The notes beneath the pieces were generated by a model. It was not told the DNA's origin. It saw only the letters and a list, made by a program, of their open reading frames with translations, and searched no databases. Made by a program: the position numbers and the translations under genes. Positions 45,875 through 55,582 of a DNA stretch of 64,000 bases are shown piece by piece. The stretch lies in assembly GCF_003004785.1 (NCBI RefSeq), contig NZ_PVZS01000019.1, forward strand, positions 1 to 64,000, given 5' to 3'. Each line of letters starts with the position of its first letter. Positions within the stretch are counted from its first letter, which is position 1. Origin of the DNA: Alsobacter soli. GTDB lineage: Bacteria > Pseudomonadota > Alphaproteobacteria > Rhizobiales > Beijerinckiaceae.

Positions 45875-47452
45875 GTGCTGACCTCCATCGTCCAACTGGC
45901 CCGGCTTGCGCGGGTCGGCTTCGTGCTGGCGCGCGAGGGTGCGTTCGCGCTCGTCGACCCCTCCGAACTCCCGGCGGGCGCCAAGCCCCTGCTCTGGGTC
46001 GTGCGCCTCATCGAGCGTCGCGGCGCCGGCGATGGCGCACAGCGCCTGGCCGCCGCGCTGACCCGGCTGGGGCCGTCCTACGTCAAGTTCGGCCAGTTCC
46101 TGGCCACCCGGCCGGACGTCGTGGGCGTCCGCGTCGCCCGCGACCTCGAGGCCCTGCAGGACCGCATGCCCGCCTTCGGTCGCGCCGAGGCCGCCGCAGT
46201 CGTCGAGGCCTCCTTCGGGCTGCCGCTCGACCGCGTGTTCACGAGCTTCAGCGAGCCGGTCGCCGCCGCGTCCATCGCCCAGGTGCACCGCGCGACGGTG
46301 CGCGGCCCGGATGGCGATCGCGAGATGGCCGTGAAGGTGCTGCGGCCCGGCGTCCGCGCCCGGTTCCGCAAGGACCTGAAGGCGATGGCCTTCGCGGCCC
46401 GCATGATCGAGAACTGGCTTCCGGAAACCAAGCGGCTAAAGCCGATCGGCGTCGTGGAGACGCTGGCGCGCTCCGTTTCCATGGAGATGGACCTGCGCCT
46501 GGAGGCCGCCGCCCTCTCCGAGATGGCCGAGAACACCCGCGAGGATGTCGATTTCCGCACGCCCGTTCCCGATTGGGAGCGCACGGCTCGCGACGTGCTC
46601 ACCATGGAGTGGATCGACGGCCTGCCCCTGAACGCGCTGCCCGCGATCGAGGAAGCCGGCTATGACCGGGTCGCGCTCGCCCGCAGCGTGATCCAGTCCT
46701 TCCTCCGGCACGCCCTCCGGGACGGCTTCTTCCATGCCGACATGCACCCCGGAAACCTGTTCGTCGACACGACGGGCCGGCTCTGCGCGGTCGACTTCGG
46801 CATCATGGGGCGCCTCGGGCTCAAGGAGCGGCGGTTCCTGGCGGAGATCCTGCTGGGCTTCATCACCCGCAATTACCGCCGGGTCGCTGAGGTGCATTTC
46901 GAGGCCGGCTACGTGCCGCCGCGCCATTCGGTGGACGACTTCGCCCAGGCGATCCGGGCCATCGGGGAGCCCATCCACGACCGCACCGCCGACCAGATCT
47001 CCATGGCGAAGCTGCTGACGCTGCTGTTCGAGATCACCGGCATCTTCGACATGACCACCCGCACCGAGCTCGTCATGCTCCAGAAGACCATGGTCGTGGT
47101 CGAGGGCGTCGCCCGCAACCTCGACCCGCGGCTCGACATGTGGCGCACCTCCGAGCCCGTCGTCCGCGAGTGGATCGAGCGCAACCTGGGCCCGATCGGC
47201 CGCCTGGAGCAGGCCGGCCGCGGCGCGCTCGATTACGCCAACCTCTTCGGCCATCTCCCGTCCCTGGTGAACCGCGCCGAACGCCTGGTGATCGACCTGG
47301 AGGAGTCGGCCGTGAACGGCTTCCGGCTCGCCCCGGAGAGCCTGGCCGGCATCGGCCGGGCCGAGGCGGAGCGCAACCGCTGGTCCACGGTGGCGCTGTG
47401 GATCATCGCCATCTGCGTGTTCGCCGCGACGATGCGCATCCTGTCGTGGTAG
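45875..47452 (+). CDS. ubiB: Ubiquinone biosynthesis atypical kinase UbiB
   Basis: A 525-residue ABC1/ADCK-type protein needed for aerobic ubiquinone synthesis. Motifs: the N-terminal K-x-G-Q (Y-V-K-F-G-Q-F) that replaces the glycine-rich loop, an Ala-rich loop (A-A-A-S-I-A-Q-V-H), H-A-D-M-H-P-G-N-L-F as catalytic loop and D-F-G-I-M-G for metal binding. One or two hydrophobic C-terminal helices (about 500-522) anchor it in the inner membrane. The start is GTG at 45875. It is co-transcribed with ubiE. Confidence 0.95.
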   Translation: MLTSIVQLARLARVGFVLAREGAFALVDPSELPAGAKPLLWVVRLIERRGAGDGAQRLAAALTRLGPSYVKFGQFLATRPDVVGVRVARDLEALQDRMPAFGRAEAAAVVEASFGLPLDRVFTSFSEPVAAASIAQVHRATVRGPDGDREMAVKVLRPGVRARFRKDLKAMAFAARMIENWLPETKRLKPIGVVETLARSVSMEMDLRLEAAALSEMAENTREDVDFRTPVPDWERTARDVLTMEWIDGLPLNALPAIEEAGYDRVALARSVIQSFLRHALRDGFFHADMHPGNLFVDTTGRLCAVDFGIMGRLGLKERRFLAEILLGFITRNYRRVAEVHFEAGYVPPRHSVDDFAQAIRAIGEPIHDRTADQISMAKLLTLLFEITGIFDMTTRTELVMLQKTMVVVEGVARNLDPRLDMWRTSEPVVREWIERNLGPIGRLEQAGRGALDYANLFGHLPSLVNRAERLVIDLEESAVNGFRLAPESLAGIGRAEAERNRWSTVALWIIAICVFAATMRILSW

Positions 47453-47477
47453 AAAGCGCGCGAACCCGGAGCCCGTC

Positions 47478-48710
47478 ATGACGCTCGCCGGCAAACGCAT
47501 TCTCCTGATCATCGGCGGCGGCGTCGCGGCCTACCGCTCGCTCGAGCTTGTCCGCGCCTTCCGCAAGCGCGGCGCGTCCGTGCGCTGCATCCTGACGAAG
47601 GCGGCCGAGCAGTTCGTCACGCCGCTCGCGGCCGCGAGCCTCTCGGGCGACAAGGCCTATACGGACCTGTTCTCGCTCACCGATGAAGCCGAGATGGGCC
47701 ACATCGAGCTGTCGCGCGACGCCGACCTGCTGGTCGTGGCGCCCGCCACGGCGGACCTCATGGCCAAGATGGCGAACGGCCTCGCCAACGACCTGGCCTC
47801 CACGGCGCTGCTGGCCACCGACAAGCGCGTGCTGATCGCGCCGGCCATGAACGTGCGCATGTGGGAGCACCCGGCCACCAAGCGCAATCTCGCGACCCTG
47901 CAGGCCGACGGCGTGGCCGTGGTGGGCCCGGACGAGGGCGAGATGGCCTGCGGTGAGTTCGGCCCGGGTCGCATGGCCCAGCCCGACGCCATCGCGGACG
48001 CCGCTGCGGCCATGCTGGGCGAGCATAAGGTCGGTCCGCTGTCCGGAAAGCGGGTGCTGGTGACCTCAGGCCCCACGCACGAGCCCATCGATCCGGTGCG
48101 CTACATCGCCAACCGCTCGTCCGGCAAGCAGGGCCACGCCATCGCGCGCGCCGCGGCTGAGCTCGGCGCCGAGGTGACGCTGGTGTCCGGCCCTGTCTCG
48201 ATCCCGGACCCTCCGGGGGTGACGGTCGTGCGCGTGGAGACCGCCCGGGAGATGCTCGCCGCCGTGGAGGCGCGCATGCCGGTGGACGCCGCCGTGTTCT
48301 GCGCCGCGGTGGCCGATTGGCGTGTCGCCCAGGCCGGAGAAGAAAAGCTCAAGAAGGACGGCTCCGGCCCGCCTTCGCTGGGGCTGGTCGAGAACCCGGA
48401 TATCCTGGCCACGATCGCCAGGCGGAAGGAGGGGCGCCCCATCCTCGTGGTCGGCTTCGCGGCCGAAACCGAGAAGGTGGTCGAGCACGCCAAGGCCAAG
48501 CTCGCCCGCAAGGGCTGCGACTGGATCGTGGCGAACGACGTGAGCCACACGGGGGAGCCCGGCTCGGGCGTGATGGGCGGCGACCGCAACACCGTCGCGA
48601 TCGTCTCCGCGCAGGGCGTCGAGAGCTGGCCGGACATGGACAAGAGCGATGTGGCTCGCAAGCTCGCCGAGCGCATCGCCACGGCGCTGAAGGACAAGCA
48701 ATGGGTCTGA
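47478..48710 (+). CDS. coaBC: Bifunctional phosphopantothenoylcysteine decarboxylase/synthase
   Basis: A 410-residue fusion catalysing two steps of coenzyme A synthesis. The N-terminal CoaC flavoprotein (about 1-180) has a P-A-T-A motif, P-A-M-N-V-R-M-W and the active-site [10 protein letters not shown]. The C-terminal CoaB ligase (about 185-405) has [15 protein letters not shown] and N-R-S-S-G-K-Q-G, and a conserved Lys in K-L-K-K-D. The length is normal. Its end overlaps the dut start by ten bases, indicating coupling. Confidence 0.97.
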   Translation: MTLAGKRILLIIGGGVAAYRSLELVRAFRKRGASVRCILTKAAEQFVTPLAAASLSGDKAYTDLFSLTDEAEMGHIELSRDADLLVVAPATADLMAKMANGLANDLASTALLATDKRVLIAPAMNVRMWEHPATKRNLATLQADGVAVVGPDEGEMACGEFGPGRMAQPDAIADAAAAMLGEHKVGPLSGKRVLVTSGPTHEPIDPVRYIANRSSGKQGHAIARAAAELGAEVTLVSGPVSIPDPPGVTVVRVETAREMLAAVEARMPVDAAVFCAAVADWRVAQAGEEKLKKDGSGPPSLGLVENPDILATIARRKEGRPILVVGFAAETEKVVEHAKAKLARKGCDWIVANDVSHTGEPGSGVMGGDRNTVAIVSAQGVESWPDMDKSDVARKLAERIATALKDKQWV

Positions 48711-49171
48711 CCCAACCCGCGGAGATTGTCGTGGGCGTCCAGCGCCTGCCCCACGCAGAAGGGCTGCCGCTACCCCGCTACGAGACCCCGCACAGCGCCG
48801 GGCTGGATTTGCTCGCCGCAATCGGAGAAAATGAGAAAATCACGTTGAAATCCGGGGAAAGGGCTCTTGTCCCGACGGGACTGATGCTCCACGTCCCTGA
48901 GAGCTACGAAGCGCAGGTTCGCCCACGTTCGGGACTGGCTCTGAAGCACGGGGTCACGGTCCTGAACGCGCCGGGAACGGTGGACGCGGATTACCGGGGC
49001 GAGGTCGGCGTGGTTCTGATCAACCATGGCGCCGAGCCCTTCGAGATCACGCGTGGGATGCGGATCGCGCAGCTCGTGGTGGCGCCCGTCACGCGGGTTC
49101 GGCTGGAGCAGCGCGACGCTCTGGCCGGCACGGCCCGGGGCGCCGGAGGATTTGGTTCGACGGGAGTGTGA
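48701..49171 (+). CDS. dut: dUTP diphosphatase
   Basis: A 156-residue trimeric dUTPase that removes dUTP and supplies dUMP. All five motifs are visible: [35 protein letters not shown] and the C-terminal [10 protein letters not shown]. The ATG at 48701 overlaps the coaBC stop. An Rrf2-type regulator gene follows after 24 bases. Confidence 0.97.
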   Translation: MGLTQPAEIVVGVQRLPHAEGLPLPRYETPHSAGLDLLAAIGENEKITLKSGERALVPTGLMLHVPESYEAQVRPRSGLALKHGVTVLNAPGTVDADYRGEVGVVLINHGAEPFEITRGMRIAQLVVAPVTRVRLEQRDALAGTARGAGGFGSTGV

Positions 49172-49195
49172 CGCCCGTCCGCAAAGGTCGCTGGA

Positions 49196-49642
49196 ATGAT
49201 CCTGCTGTCGAGGCGCAGCCTGCTGGCCATCGCCGCCGTGGTGGACATCGCGCTGCACGCGCGGCCTTCTCCGGTCGCGGCCAAGCACCTGGCCGCGCGG
49301 CATAATCTTCCGCCGCGTCACCTCGAGACGATGCTCCAGGCCCTGGTGCGCGCCGGCATCCTCAAGGGCGTCCGCGGCCCCCGCGGCGGCTACGAGATCG
49401 CCCGTGAAAGGCGCCGCATCACGGCCGGCGATATCGTCCGCGCCGCCATGGCGTCCACGGGCGAGGATTCCATGCCGCCCATTCCGGAATCCAAGCTCGT
49501 GGACGAAGTCGTCGGCCCAACTGTCCAGCGCGCAGCGACCGCATTCCTGCGTGAGCTGGACGCGGTCACCGTCGATGATCTCTGCCGCAAGGCGGACGGC
49601 ATATACCGCGAGAACATCCTGACCGCCGATTTCACGATATGA
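49196..49642 (+). CDS. Rrf2-family transcriptional regulator without the iron-sulfur cysteines
   Basis: A 148-residue winged-helix regulator. The N-terminal Rrf2 domain is clear (A-I-A-A-V-V-D-I-A-L-H, K-H-L-A-A-R, L-E-T-M-L-Q-A-L-V-R-A-G-I-L-K-G-V-R-G-P-R-G-G-Y). The central region lacks the three-cysteine cluster of IscR/NsrR/RirA. Only one Cys is present (D-D-L-C near residue 129), so a Fe-S cofactor is unlikely. It lies 75 bases before cysK in the same direction. CymR, an Rrf2 protein that binds O-acetylserine sulfhydrylase, controls cysteine metabolism in Firmicutes, so control of cysK is a reasonable inference. Confidence 0.85.
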   Translation: MILLSRRSLLAIAAVVDIALHARPSPVAAKHLAARHNLPPRHLETMLQALVRAGILKGVRGPRGGYEIARERRRITAGDIVRAAMASTGEDSMPPIPESKLVDEVVGPTVQRAATAFLRELDAVTVDDLCRKADGIYRENILTADFTI

Positions 49643-49717
49643 ATTGTGCAATTTGAAAATTATCGACAGAACGCGTGAAAAGCACTAGCGTGCCGCCATT
49701 CGGATCGGAGGACGACC

Positions 49718-50707
49718 ATGGCCAATCCCGCAGCTCTTCAACCCACGTCCGATGTCGGCCAGGCCCCCGGCCGTGGCCGCATCTATGACTCCATCACCCA
49801 GACCATCGGCGACACGCCCCTGGTTCGCCTCAGCCGCATCGCCAAGGAGAAGGGCGTCGGCGCGAACCTCCTCGCCAAGCTCGAGTTCTTCAACCCCATC
49901 GCGAGCGTGAAGGACCGCATCGGCGTCAACATGATCGACGCGCTCGAGGCCGCCGGCGCGATCCGTCCCGGCTCGACCCTGATCGAGCCCACCTCCGGCA
50001 ACACCGGCATCGCGCTCGCCTTCACGGCGGCCGCCCGCGGCTACAAGCTCATTCTCGTCATGCCCGAGTCCATGTCGATCGAGCGCCGCAAGATGCTCGC
50101 GCTGCTTGGCGCGCAGTTGGAGCTCACGCCGGCCCCCTTGGGCATGAAGGGCGCCATCGCCCGCGCCGAGGAGCTCAAGGCCTCCATTCCGGGCTCGGTG
50201 ATTCCGCAGCAGTTCTCCAATCCCGCCAACCCCGAGATCCACCGCAAGACGACCGCGGAGGAGATCTGGAACGACACGCACGGCGAGGTCGACTATTTCG
50301 TGTCCGGCGTCGGCACGGGCGGCACCATCACGGGCGTCGGCCAGGTCCTCAAGCCCCGCCGCCCCAGCCTCAAGGTCGTCGCGGTGGAGCCGGAAGACTC
50401 GCCCGTGCTGTCCGGCGGCCAGCCGGGCCCGCACAAGATCCAGGGCCTGGGCGCCGGCTTCATCCCCGAGGTGCTGGACCGCTCGGTGATCGACGAGGTG
50501 ATCACCGTCGGCAACCAGACCGCCTTCGACACCGCCCGCCTGGTCGCCCGCGTCGAGGGCATCCCGGTCGGCATCTCGTCGGGCGCAGCCGTCGCGGCGG
50601 CGTTGGAGATCGCCGCCCGCCCGGAGGCGAAGGGCAAGAACATCGTGATCATCATCCCTTCCTTCGCCGAGCGCTATCTCTCGACTGCGCTGTTCGAAGG
50701 GCTCTGA
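49718..50707 (+). CDS. cysK: Cysteine synthase A
   Basis: A 329-residue PLP enzyme that makes cysteine from O-acetylserine and sulfide. It has the PLP lysine in S-V-K-D-R, the substrate loop T-S-G-N-T-G, the phosphate-binding G-T-G-G-T-I-T-G and the C-terminal S-S-G-A-A. The first 20 residues are an Ala/Gly-rich leader before D-S-I-T-Q-T-I-G. The ATG at 49718 has GGAGG (49707-49711) upstream. It is followed by a strong terminator. Confidence 0.96.
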   Translation: MANPAALQPTSDVGQAPGRGRIYDSITQTIGDTPLVRLSRIAKEKGVGANLLAKLEFFNPIASVKDRIGVNMIDALEAAGAIRPGSTLIEPTSGNTGIALAFTAAARGYKLILVMPESMSIERRKMLALLGAQLELTPAPLGMKGAIARAEELKASIPGSVIPQQFSNPANPEIHRKTTAEEIWNDTHGEVDYFVSGVGTGGTITGVGQVLKPRRPSLKVVAVEPEDSPVLSGGQPGPHKIQGLGAGFIPEVLDRSVIDEVITVGNQTAFDTARLVARVEGIPVGISSGAAVAAALEIAARPEAKGKNIVIIIPSFAERYLSTALFEGL

Positions 50708-50731
50708 TCGGCCTCTGCGACGCTCGCACGC

Positions 50732-50759
50732 AAAGGGCGGCCCAGTGGCCGCCCTTTTT
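50732..50759 (+). terminator. Terminator of cysK
   Basis: An 11-base-pair perfect stem (50732-50742 with 50747-50757), a four-base loop and a T5 run (50755-50759). Confidence 0.9.
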
Positions 50760-50782
50760 CGTCCGGTTGAAGCGCCCAAACC

Positions 50783-50888
50783 GTCATCCCCGGCCGGAGC
50801 CGCGAAGTGGCGGAGTGGAAGGGGATCCAGGGGGTGGCGCCCAACGCCCTGGATCCCCTTCCCGGCGCTTCGCGCCGCCGGGGATGAC
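50783..50888. repeat. REP/RIME-like palindromic element
   Basis: A 106-base element with nested symmetry. The outer arms GTCATCCCCGGC (50783-50794) and GCCGGGGATGAC (50877-50888) and the inner arms AAGGGGATCCAGGG (50819-50832) and CCCTGGATCCCCTT (50847-50860) are perfect complements. It lies between the convergent ends of cysK and the molybdoenzyme gene, the usual position of such intergenic repeats in alphaproteobacteria. This is the only copy I see in the window. Confidence 0.75.
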
Positions 50889-50920
50889 GCGCAGCCGAGG
50901 TTGACGACCGGGTGGCTTCG

Positions 50921-53284
50921 TCACGCCGCCGCGCTGGCCTTGGCCGCCTGGATGGCCTCCCACACGCGCCGGGGCGTGGCCGGCATGTTCATGTGCTTCA
51001 CGCCGACCTCCGCCAGGGCGTCGTTGATGGCGTTCATCACCGAGGGCAGGGCGCCGGCGCAGCCGGCCTCGCCGCACCCCTTCGCGCCCAGCGGGTTCGT
51101 CTTGGCCGGCGTGGGACGGCTCTCGAACGAGAAGGCCGGCGTGTCGTCCGCGCGCGGCATGGCGTAGTCCATGAAGGAGCCCGTCACGAGCTGACCGTCG
51201 GAATCATACTCCGTGAACTCCATGAGGGCCTGCCCGATGCCCTGCATGACGCCGCCATGCAGTTGGCCCTCGACCAGCAAGGGGTTCACCACCGTCCCGA
51301 AGTCGTTGACCATCACGTAGCTCACCACCTTGGTGACGCCCGTGTCCGGGTCGATCTCGACCTCGGCGATGTGACAGCCGTTCGGATAGGCCGAGGGCGA
51401 CAGCCGGTGCACATGGTCCACGTCGAGCGACTTCGGCGCATCCTCCGGCAACCGCAGGCCGCCCTCGCGCAGCTTGGCCGCCAGCTCCATCACGCCGATG
51501 CCCCGGTCCGTGCCCGCGATGATGAAGCGGCCGGCCGCGAACTCGATGTCCTCGACCCCGGCCTCCAGGGCGTAGGAGGCGATCACCTTGCCCTTTTCGA
51601 TCACCTTCTCGGCCGCTTCCGAGATCGCCGCGCCGGACGCCATGATCGACTTGGAGCCGCCCGTGCCGCCGCCGGCGATCAGCTTGTCGCTGTCGCCCTG
51701 GATCAGCCGGATCTTGTCGAAGGGCACGCCGAGCTTGGTGGTGAGCACCTGCGCGAACGGCGTCCAGTGTCCCTGTCCGTAGTCGAGCGTTCCGGTGATG
51801 ATCGTGACGCCGCCGTCCGCGTCGAAGCGGATGCCGCCCATCTCGTTCATCGGTGGCGCCGTCACCTCCAGGTAGCAGCCGATGCCGCGGCCGCGCAGGA
51901 GACCCTTTTTCCGGCTCTCGCGCTTGCGCTGGGCGAAGCCCTTCCAGTCGGCAGCCTCCACGGCCCGCTCCAGCAAGGCCGTGAAGTCGCCCGAGTCGTA
52001 CACCGTGTCAGTGGGCGTCTTGTAGGGCATCTGCGACGGCTTGATCTGGTTGCGCTTGCGCAGGCTCACCGGGTCGATGCCCATCTCCCGCGCCGCTTCG
52101 TCGATCAGCCGCTCCATGAAATAATTGCCCTCGGGCCGCCCCGCGCCCCGATAGGCGCTGATCGGCACCGTGTTGGTGAACATGCACCGCGTGTCCACCT
52201 GGATCAGCGGCGTCGTGTAGGTGCCGATGCCGTTCTTGTGGATGTTGAGCGTCGACATCAGCGGCGCAACCGGCGACAGGTAGGCGCCCATGTTGCTGTG
52301 GCCGCTGATGCGCACGGCCAGGAACTTGCCCTTGGCGTCCAGCGCGAGCTCCGCCGTGACGTTCTGGTCGCGGCCGTGGTGGTCGGACACGAAGCTCTCG
52401 GAGCGCTGGTCCGTCCACTTCACCGGCTTGCCGAGCGCCTTGGCGGCATGGAGGAGGCCGATGTACTCCGGGAACACGGAGGCCTTCATGCCGAAGGATC
52501 CGCCCACATTGCCGGTGATCACGTGCACCTGCTTGGTGTCGGCCTTCAGCACGCCCGCCAGGCTGTTGCGGAAGCCGAACACGCCCTGGGTGGGGACGTT
52601 GAGCACGTAGCGGCCGCCCTCGAAGCGGGCCACGGCCGAGCGGGGCTCCAGCGGGTTCACCACGACGCGGTTGTTGGCGATCTCGAGACGGGTGACGTGG
52701 GCCGCCGCCGCAAAGGCGGCGTCCACCTTCTCCGTCTCGCCGAAATGGTAGTCGAGCGCGCAGTTGTCGGGCGCCTCGTCGTAGACGGCGGCCGCCCCGG
52801 GCTGGTCCGCCTCCTCGGGCGTCGTCACGGCCGGAAGCGGGTCGATGTCGAGCGCGACGGCCTCGGCCGCGTCCCGCGCCTGGGCGGCGGTCTCCGCCAC
52901 CACGAAGGCGACGGGGTCGCCCACGAAACGCACCTTGTCCACCGCCAGCGCAGGCCGGGCCGGCATGATCATCGCGGAGCCGTCACGCTGCTTTTGCGGC
53001 ATGACGCATTTGAGCGTGTCGTAGCCGGCCGCCACGAGATCCGCGCCCGTGTAGGCCGCCACCACGCCGGGCATCTCCAGCGCGGGCGCCACGTCCACCC
53101 CGTTGATCACGCCGTGGGCGTAGGGGCTGCGGACGAACACGGCGTAGAGCTGGCCGTCGAAGTTGACGTCGTCCGTGTAGCGGCCTTCGCCGCGCACCAG
53201 GATGGGATCCTCGTTGCGCGACACCGGCTGGCCGATGCCGAATTTCATGAGGGACAGGTCGGTTTGGTCCGTCGGCTTGTTCAT
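50921..53284 (-). CDS. Xanthine dehydrogenase/CoxL-family molybdopterin-binding subunit
   Basis: A 787-residue large subunit of the molybdenum hydroxylase family. It has the G-x-G-x-Y-x-D-D start, G-G-S-F-G and A-Y-R-G-A-G-R-P-E molybdenum-cofactor loops, and near the C-terminus G-A-K-G-C-G-E-A-G with the catalytic Glu. A-Y-R-G-A-G-R is the form II CoxL-like signature, not the A-Y-x-C-S-F-R of true CO dehydrogenase, so the substrate is probably an aldehyde, N-heterocycle or similar compound. The FAD (CoxM) and 2Fe-2S (CoxS) subunits that normally accompany it are not encoded on either side. It is monocistronic, with fabI on its upstream side. Confidence 0.92.
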   Translation of the reverse strand: MNKPTDQTDLSLMKFGIGQPVSRNEDPILVRGEGRYTDDVNFDGQLYAVFVRSPYAHGVINGVDVAPALEMPGVVAAYTGADLVAAGYDTLKCVMPQKQRDGSAMIMPARPALAVDKVRFVGDPVAFVVAETAAQARDAAEAVALDIDPLPAVTTPEEADQPGAAAVYDEAPDNCALDYHFGETEKVDAAFAAAAHVTRLEIANNRVVVNPLEPRSAVARFEGGRYVLNVPTQGVFGFRNSLAGVLKADTKQVHVITGNVGGSFGMKASVFPEYIGLLHAAKALGKPVKWTDQRSESFVSDHHGRDQNVTAELALDAKGKFLAVRISGHSNMGAYLSPVAPLMSTLNIHKNGIGTYTTPLIQVDTRCMFTNTVPISAYRGAGRPEGNYFMERLIDEAAREMGIDPVSLRKRNQIKPSQMPYKTPTDTVYDSGDFTALLERAVEAADWKGFAQRKRESRKKGLLRGRGIGCYLEVTAPPMNEMGGIRFDADGGVTIITGTLDYGQGHWTPFAQVLTTKLGVPFDKIRLIQGDSDKLIAGGGTGGSKSIMASGAAISEAAEKVIEKGKVIASYALEAGVEDIEFAAGRFIIAGTDRGIGVMELAAKLREGGLRLPEDAPKSLDVDHVHRLSPSAYPNGCHIAEVEIDPDTGVTKVVSYVMVNDFGTVVNPLLVEGQLHGGVMQGIGQALMEFTEYDSDGQLVTGSFMDYAMPRADDTPAFSFESRPTPAKTNPLGAKGCGEAGCAGALPSVMNAINDALAEVGVKHMNMPATPRRVWEAIQAAKASAAA

Positions 53285-53393
53285 GACGTGCGCTGGCTCG
53301 GAGAAGGGCGGGGATGCCCGGAGTCTAGCGCACGGCCGCGGAAAGGCGAGAGGGCGGCGGGCAAGGCTCCGCCGCGCTCAGGGCATGGACGGA

Positions 53394-54248
53394 CTACTCG
53401 GCCGCCTGGCCGGCCGCTTCCGCCTGCTCCTCGGCGGCGGTCTCGGCGGCGTCCACGGTCTTGAGCGCGTCAGGCGCCGGCATGGAGATGATGTTGTAGC
53501 CGGAATCCACGTAGTGGATCTCGCCGGTCACGCCCGTCGAGAGGCTCGACAGGAGGTACAGCGCCGAACCGCCGATCTCCTCGATGCTGACCGTCCGCCG
53601 CAGCGGCGCGTGCCGCTTCTGGTAGTTGAACATCAGCCGCGCGTCCGTGATGCCGGCCCCCGCCAGCGTCCGCACCGGCCCGGGCGACAGGGCGTTCACC
53701 CGGATGCCCTGCGGCCCGAAGTCGTTCGCCAGGTAGCGCACGCTGGCCTCCAGGGCCGCCTTGGCCACGCCCATGACGTTGTAGTTGGGCATGACCCGCG
53801 TGGAGCCGCCATAGGTCAGGGTCACGAGGGACCCCCCGTTCGGCATCAGCTCGACCGCGCGCTTCGCCACCTCGGTGAACGAGAAGCAGGAGATCACCAT
53901 GGTCCGGGAGAAGTTCTCCCGGGTGGTGTCCGCGTAGCGGCCCTTCAGCTCGTACTTGTCGGAAAACCCGATGGCATGGACCACGAAGTCCAGCGTGCCC
54001 CAGGCCTCCTTCAGCGCCGCGAAGGTCGCGTCCACCGTGGCGACGTCCTCGACGTCGCAGGGAAGGACCAGCGAGCTGCCCAGGCTGTTGGCCAGCGGCT
54101 CCACGCGCTTGCGCAGCGCGTCGCCCTGGTAGGTGAAGGCCAGCTCCGCCCCGTGCTCGGCCAGCGTCTTGGCGATGCCCCACGCGATGGAGTGGTTGTT
54201 CGCGACCCCCATGATGAGGCCGCGCTTGCCGGACATGATCGACGACAT
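53394..54248 (-). CDS. fabI: Enoyl-acyl carrier protein reductase FabI
   Basis: A 284-residue NADH-dependent reductase of the last step of the fatty-acid elongation cycle. It belongs to the short-chain dehydrogenase fold with G-V-A-N-N-H-S-I-A-W-G at the N-terminus and the FabI-type Tyr-x6-Lys (Y-N-V-M-G-V-A-K). The last 25 residues are an Ala/Glu-rich tail beyond the usual end. It lies 28 bases downstream of fabB on the same strand. Confidence 0.95.
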   Translation of the reverse strand: MSSIMSGKRGLIMGVANNHSIAWGIAKTLAEHGAELAFTYQGDALRKRVEPLANSLGSSLVLPCDVEDVATVDATFAALKEAWGTLDFVVHAIGFSDKYELKGRYADTTRENFSRTMVISCFSFTEVAKRAVELMPNGGSLVTLTYGGSTRVMPNYNVMGVAKAALEASVRYLANDFGPQGIRVNALSPGPVRTLAGAGITDARLMFNYQKRHAPLRRTVSIEEIGGSALYLLSSLSTGVTGEIHYVDSGYNIISMPAPDALKTVDAAETAAEEQAEAAGQAAE

Positions 54249-54276
54249 GCCGAGATCCTTTTCTGGATGAGCCGCG

Positions 54277-55500
54277 TCAGGCGTCCGGGTGCTTCATCAC
54301 GATGGTGGCGTTGGTGCCGCCGAACCCGAAGGAGTTCGACAGGACCGTGCCGATCTTCGCGTTGTCGATCCGCTTGCGGACGATATTCATGTCCGCGAAC
54401 TCGGGATCGAGCTCCTCGATGTTGGCGCTCTCGCAGATGAAGCCGTTGTTCATCATCAGCAGGGAGTAGATCGCCTCCTGCACGCCCGTGGCGCCGAGCG
54501 AGTGCCCGGTCAGCGACTTGGTCGCCGAGATCGGCGGGCACTTCTCGCCCGAGCCGAACACCTGCCGGATCGCCTCGATCTCCTTCTGGTCGCCCACGGG
54601 CGTCGAGGTGGCGTGCGGGTTGATGTAGTCGATGGGCGTCTTCACGGTGGCGAGCGCCTGCCTCATGCAGCGGATCGCGCCTTCGCCGGAGGGGGCCACC
54701 ATGTCGTAGCCGTCCGAGGTCGCGCCGTAGCCTGCGATCTCGGCGTAGATCTTGGCCCCGCGCGCCTTGGCGCGCTCGTACTCCTCCAGCACCAGCACGC
54801 CGGCGCCGCCCGCGATCACGAAGCCGTCGCGGTTCTTGTCATAGGCGCGCGAGGCGACCGCCGGGCGGTCGTTGTACTTGGTCGACATCGCCCCCATGGC
54901 GTCGAACAGCACGGACAGCGTCCAGTCGAGCTCTTCGCAGCCGCCGGCGAACATGACGTCCTGCTTGCCGTACTGGATCATCTCGTAGGCGTTGCCGATG
55001 CAGTGGTTCGACGTCGCGCAGGCGGACGAGATGGAATAGTTCACGCCCTTGATCTTGAACCAGGTGGCGAGCGTCGCCGAGGCCGTCGACGACATGGCCT
55101 TAGGCACCGCGAACGGGCCGATGCGCTTAGGGCCCTTGTCGCGGGCGATGTCCGCCGCTTCCACGATGGTGCGCGCGGACGGGCCGCCCGACCCCATGAT
55201 GATGCCGGTGCGCTCGTTGGAGATGTCGCTCTCCTCGAGGCCCGCGTCGCGGATCGCCTGGTCCATGGCGACGTGGTTCCAGGCCGTGCCGGTGGCGTGG
55301 AAACGCATCGCGCGGCGATCGACCAGCTCGGCCGGGTCCAGCGACGGCTGCCCGTGCACCTGGCAGCGGAACCCGAGCTCCGCGTACTTCTCGGCCCGGA
55401 TGACGCCCGACTTCGCCTCGCGCAGCGACGCGAGCACTTCCTGGGTGTTGTTTCCGATCGATGAGACGATGCCCATGCCGGTCACGACGACGCGCTTCAT
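54277..55500 (-). CDS. fabB: 3-oxoacyl-ACP synthase I FabB
   Basis: A 407-residue condensing enzyme of unsaturated fatty-acid elongation. The catalytic triad is visible: Cys in S-S-A-C-A-T-S, His in [10 protein letters not shown] and His in T-G-H-S-L-G-A. The ATG at 55500 begins [10 protein letters not shown] and has GGAG eight bases upstream. An in-frame ATG at 55518 overlaps that ribosome site. Next to fabA and fabI, it completes the anaerobic unsaturated fatty-acid pathway genes. Confidence 0.96.
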   Translation of the reverse strand: MKRVVVTGMGIVSSIGNNTQEVLASLREAKSGVIRAEKYAELGFRCQVHGQPSLDPAELVDRRAMRFHATGTAWNHVAMDQAIRDAGLEESDISNERTGIIMGSGGPSARTIVEAADIARDKGPKRIGPFAVPKAMSSTASATLATWFKIKGVNYSISSACATSNHCIGNAYEMIQYGKQDVMFAGGCEELDWTLSVLFDAMGAMSTKYNDRPAVASRAYDKNRDGFVIAGGAGVLVLEEYERAKARGAKIYAEIAGYGATSDGYDMVAPSGEGAIRCMRQALATVKTPIDYINPHATSTPVGDQKEIEAIRQVFGSGEKCPPISATKSLTGHSLGATGVQEAIYSLLMMNNGFICESANIEELDPEFADMNIVRKRIDNAKIGTVLSNSFGFGGTNATIVMKHPDA

Positions 55501-55582
55501 GGTGTCGGCTCCTTCCATGTGGATGGCCCGGGGCTCTCGAGCCTCCGGGCGAATGCAGTTCGTAAGCTCAATGAACGCAGGA

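Noticed and set aside
50921-53284. True aerobic CO dehydrogenase large subunit
   Set aside because: The active-site loop reads A-Y-R-G-A-G-R and not A-Y-x-C-S-F-R, and the CoxM and CoxS genes are absent.
50912-53464. An 850-codon plus-strand frame opposite the molybdoenzyme gene
   Set aside because: It is His/Arg-rich mirror sequence, whereas the minus strand has all molybdenum-cofactor motifs.
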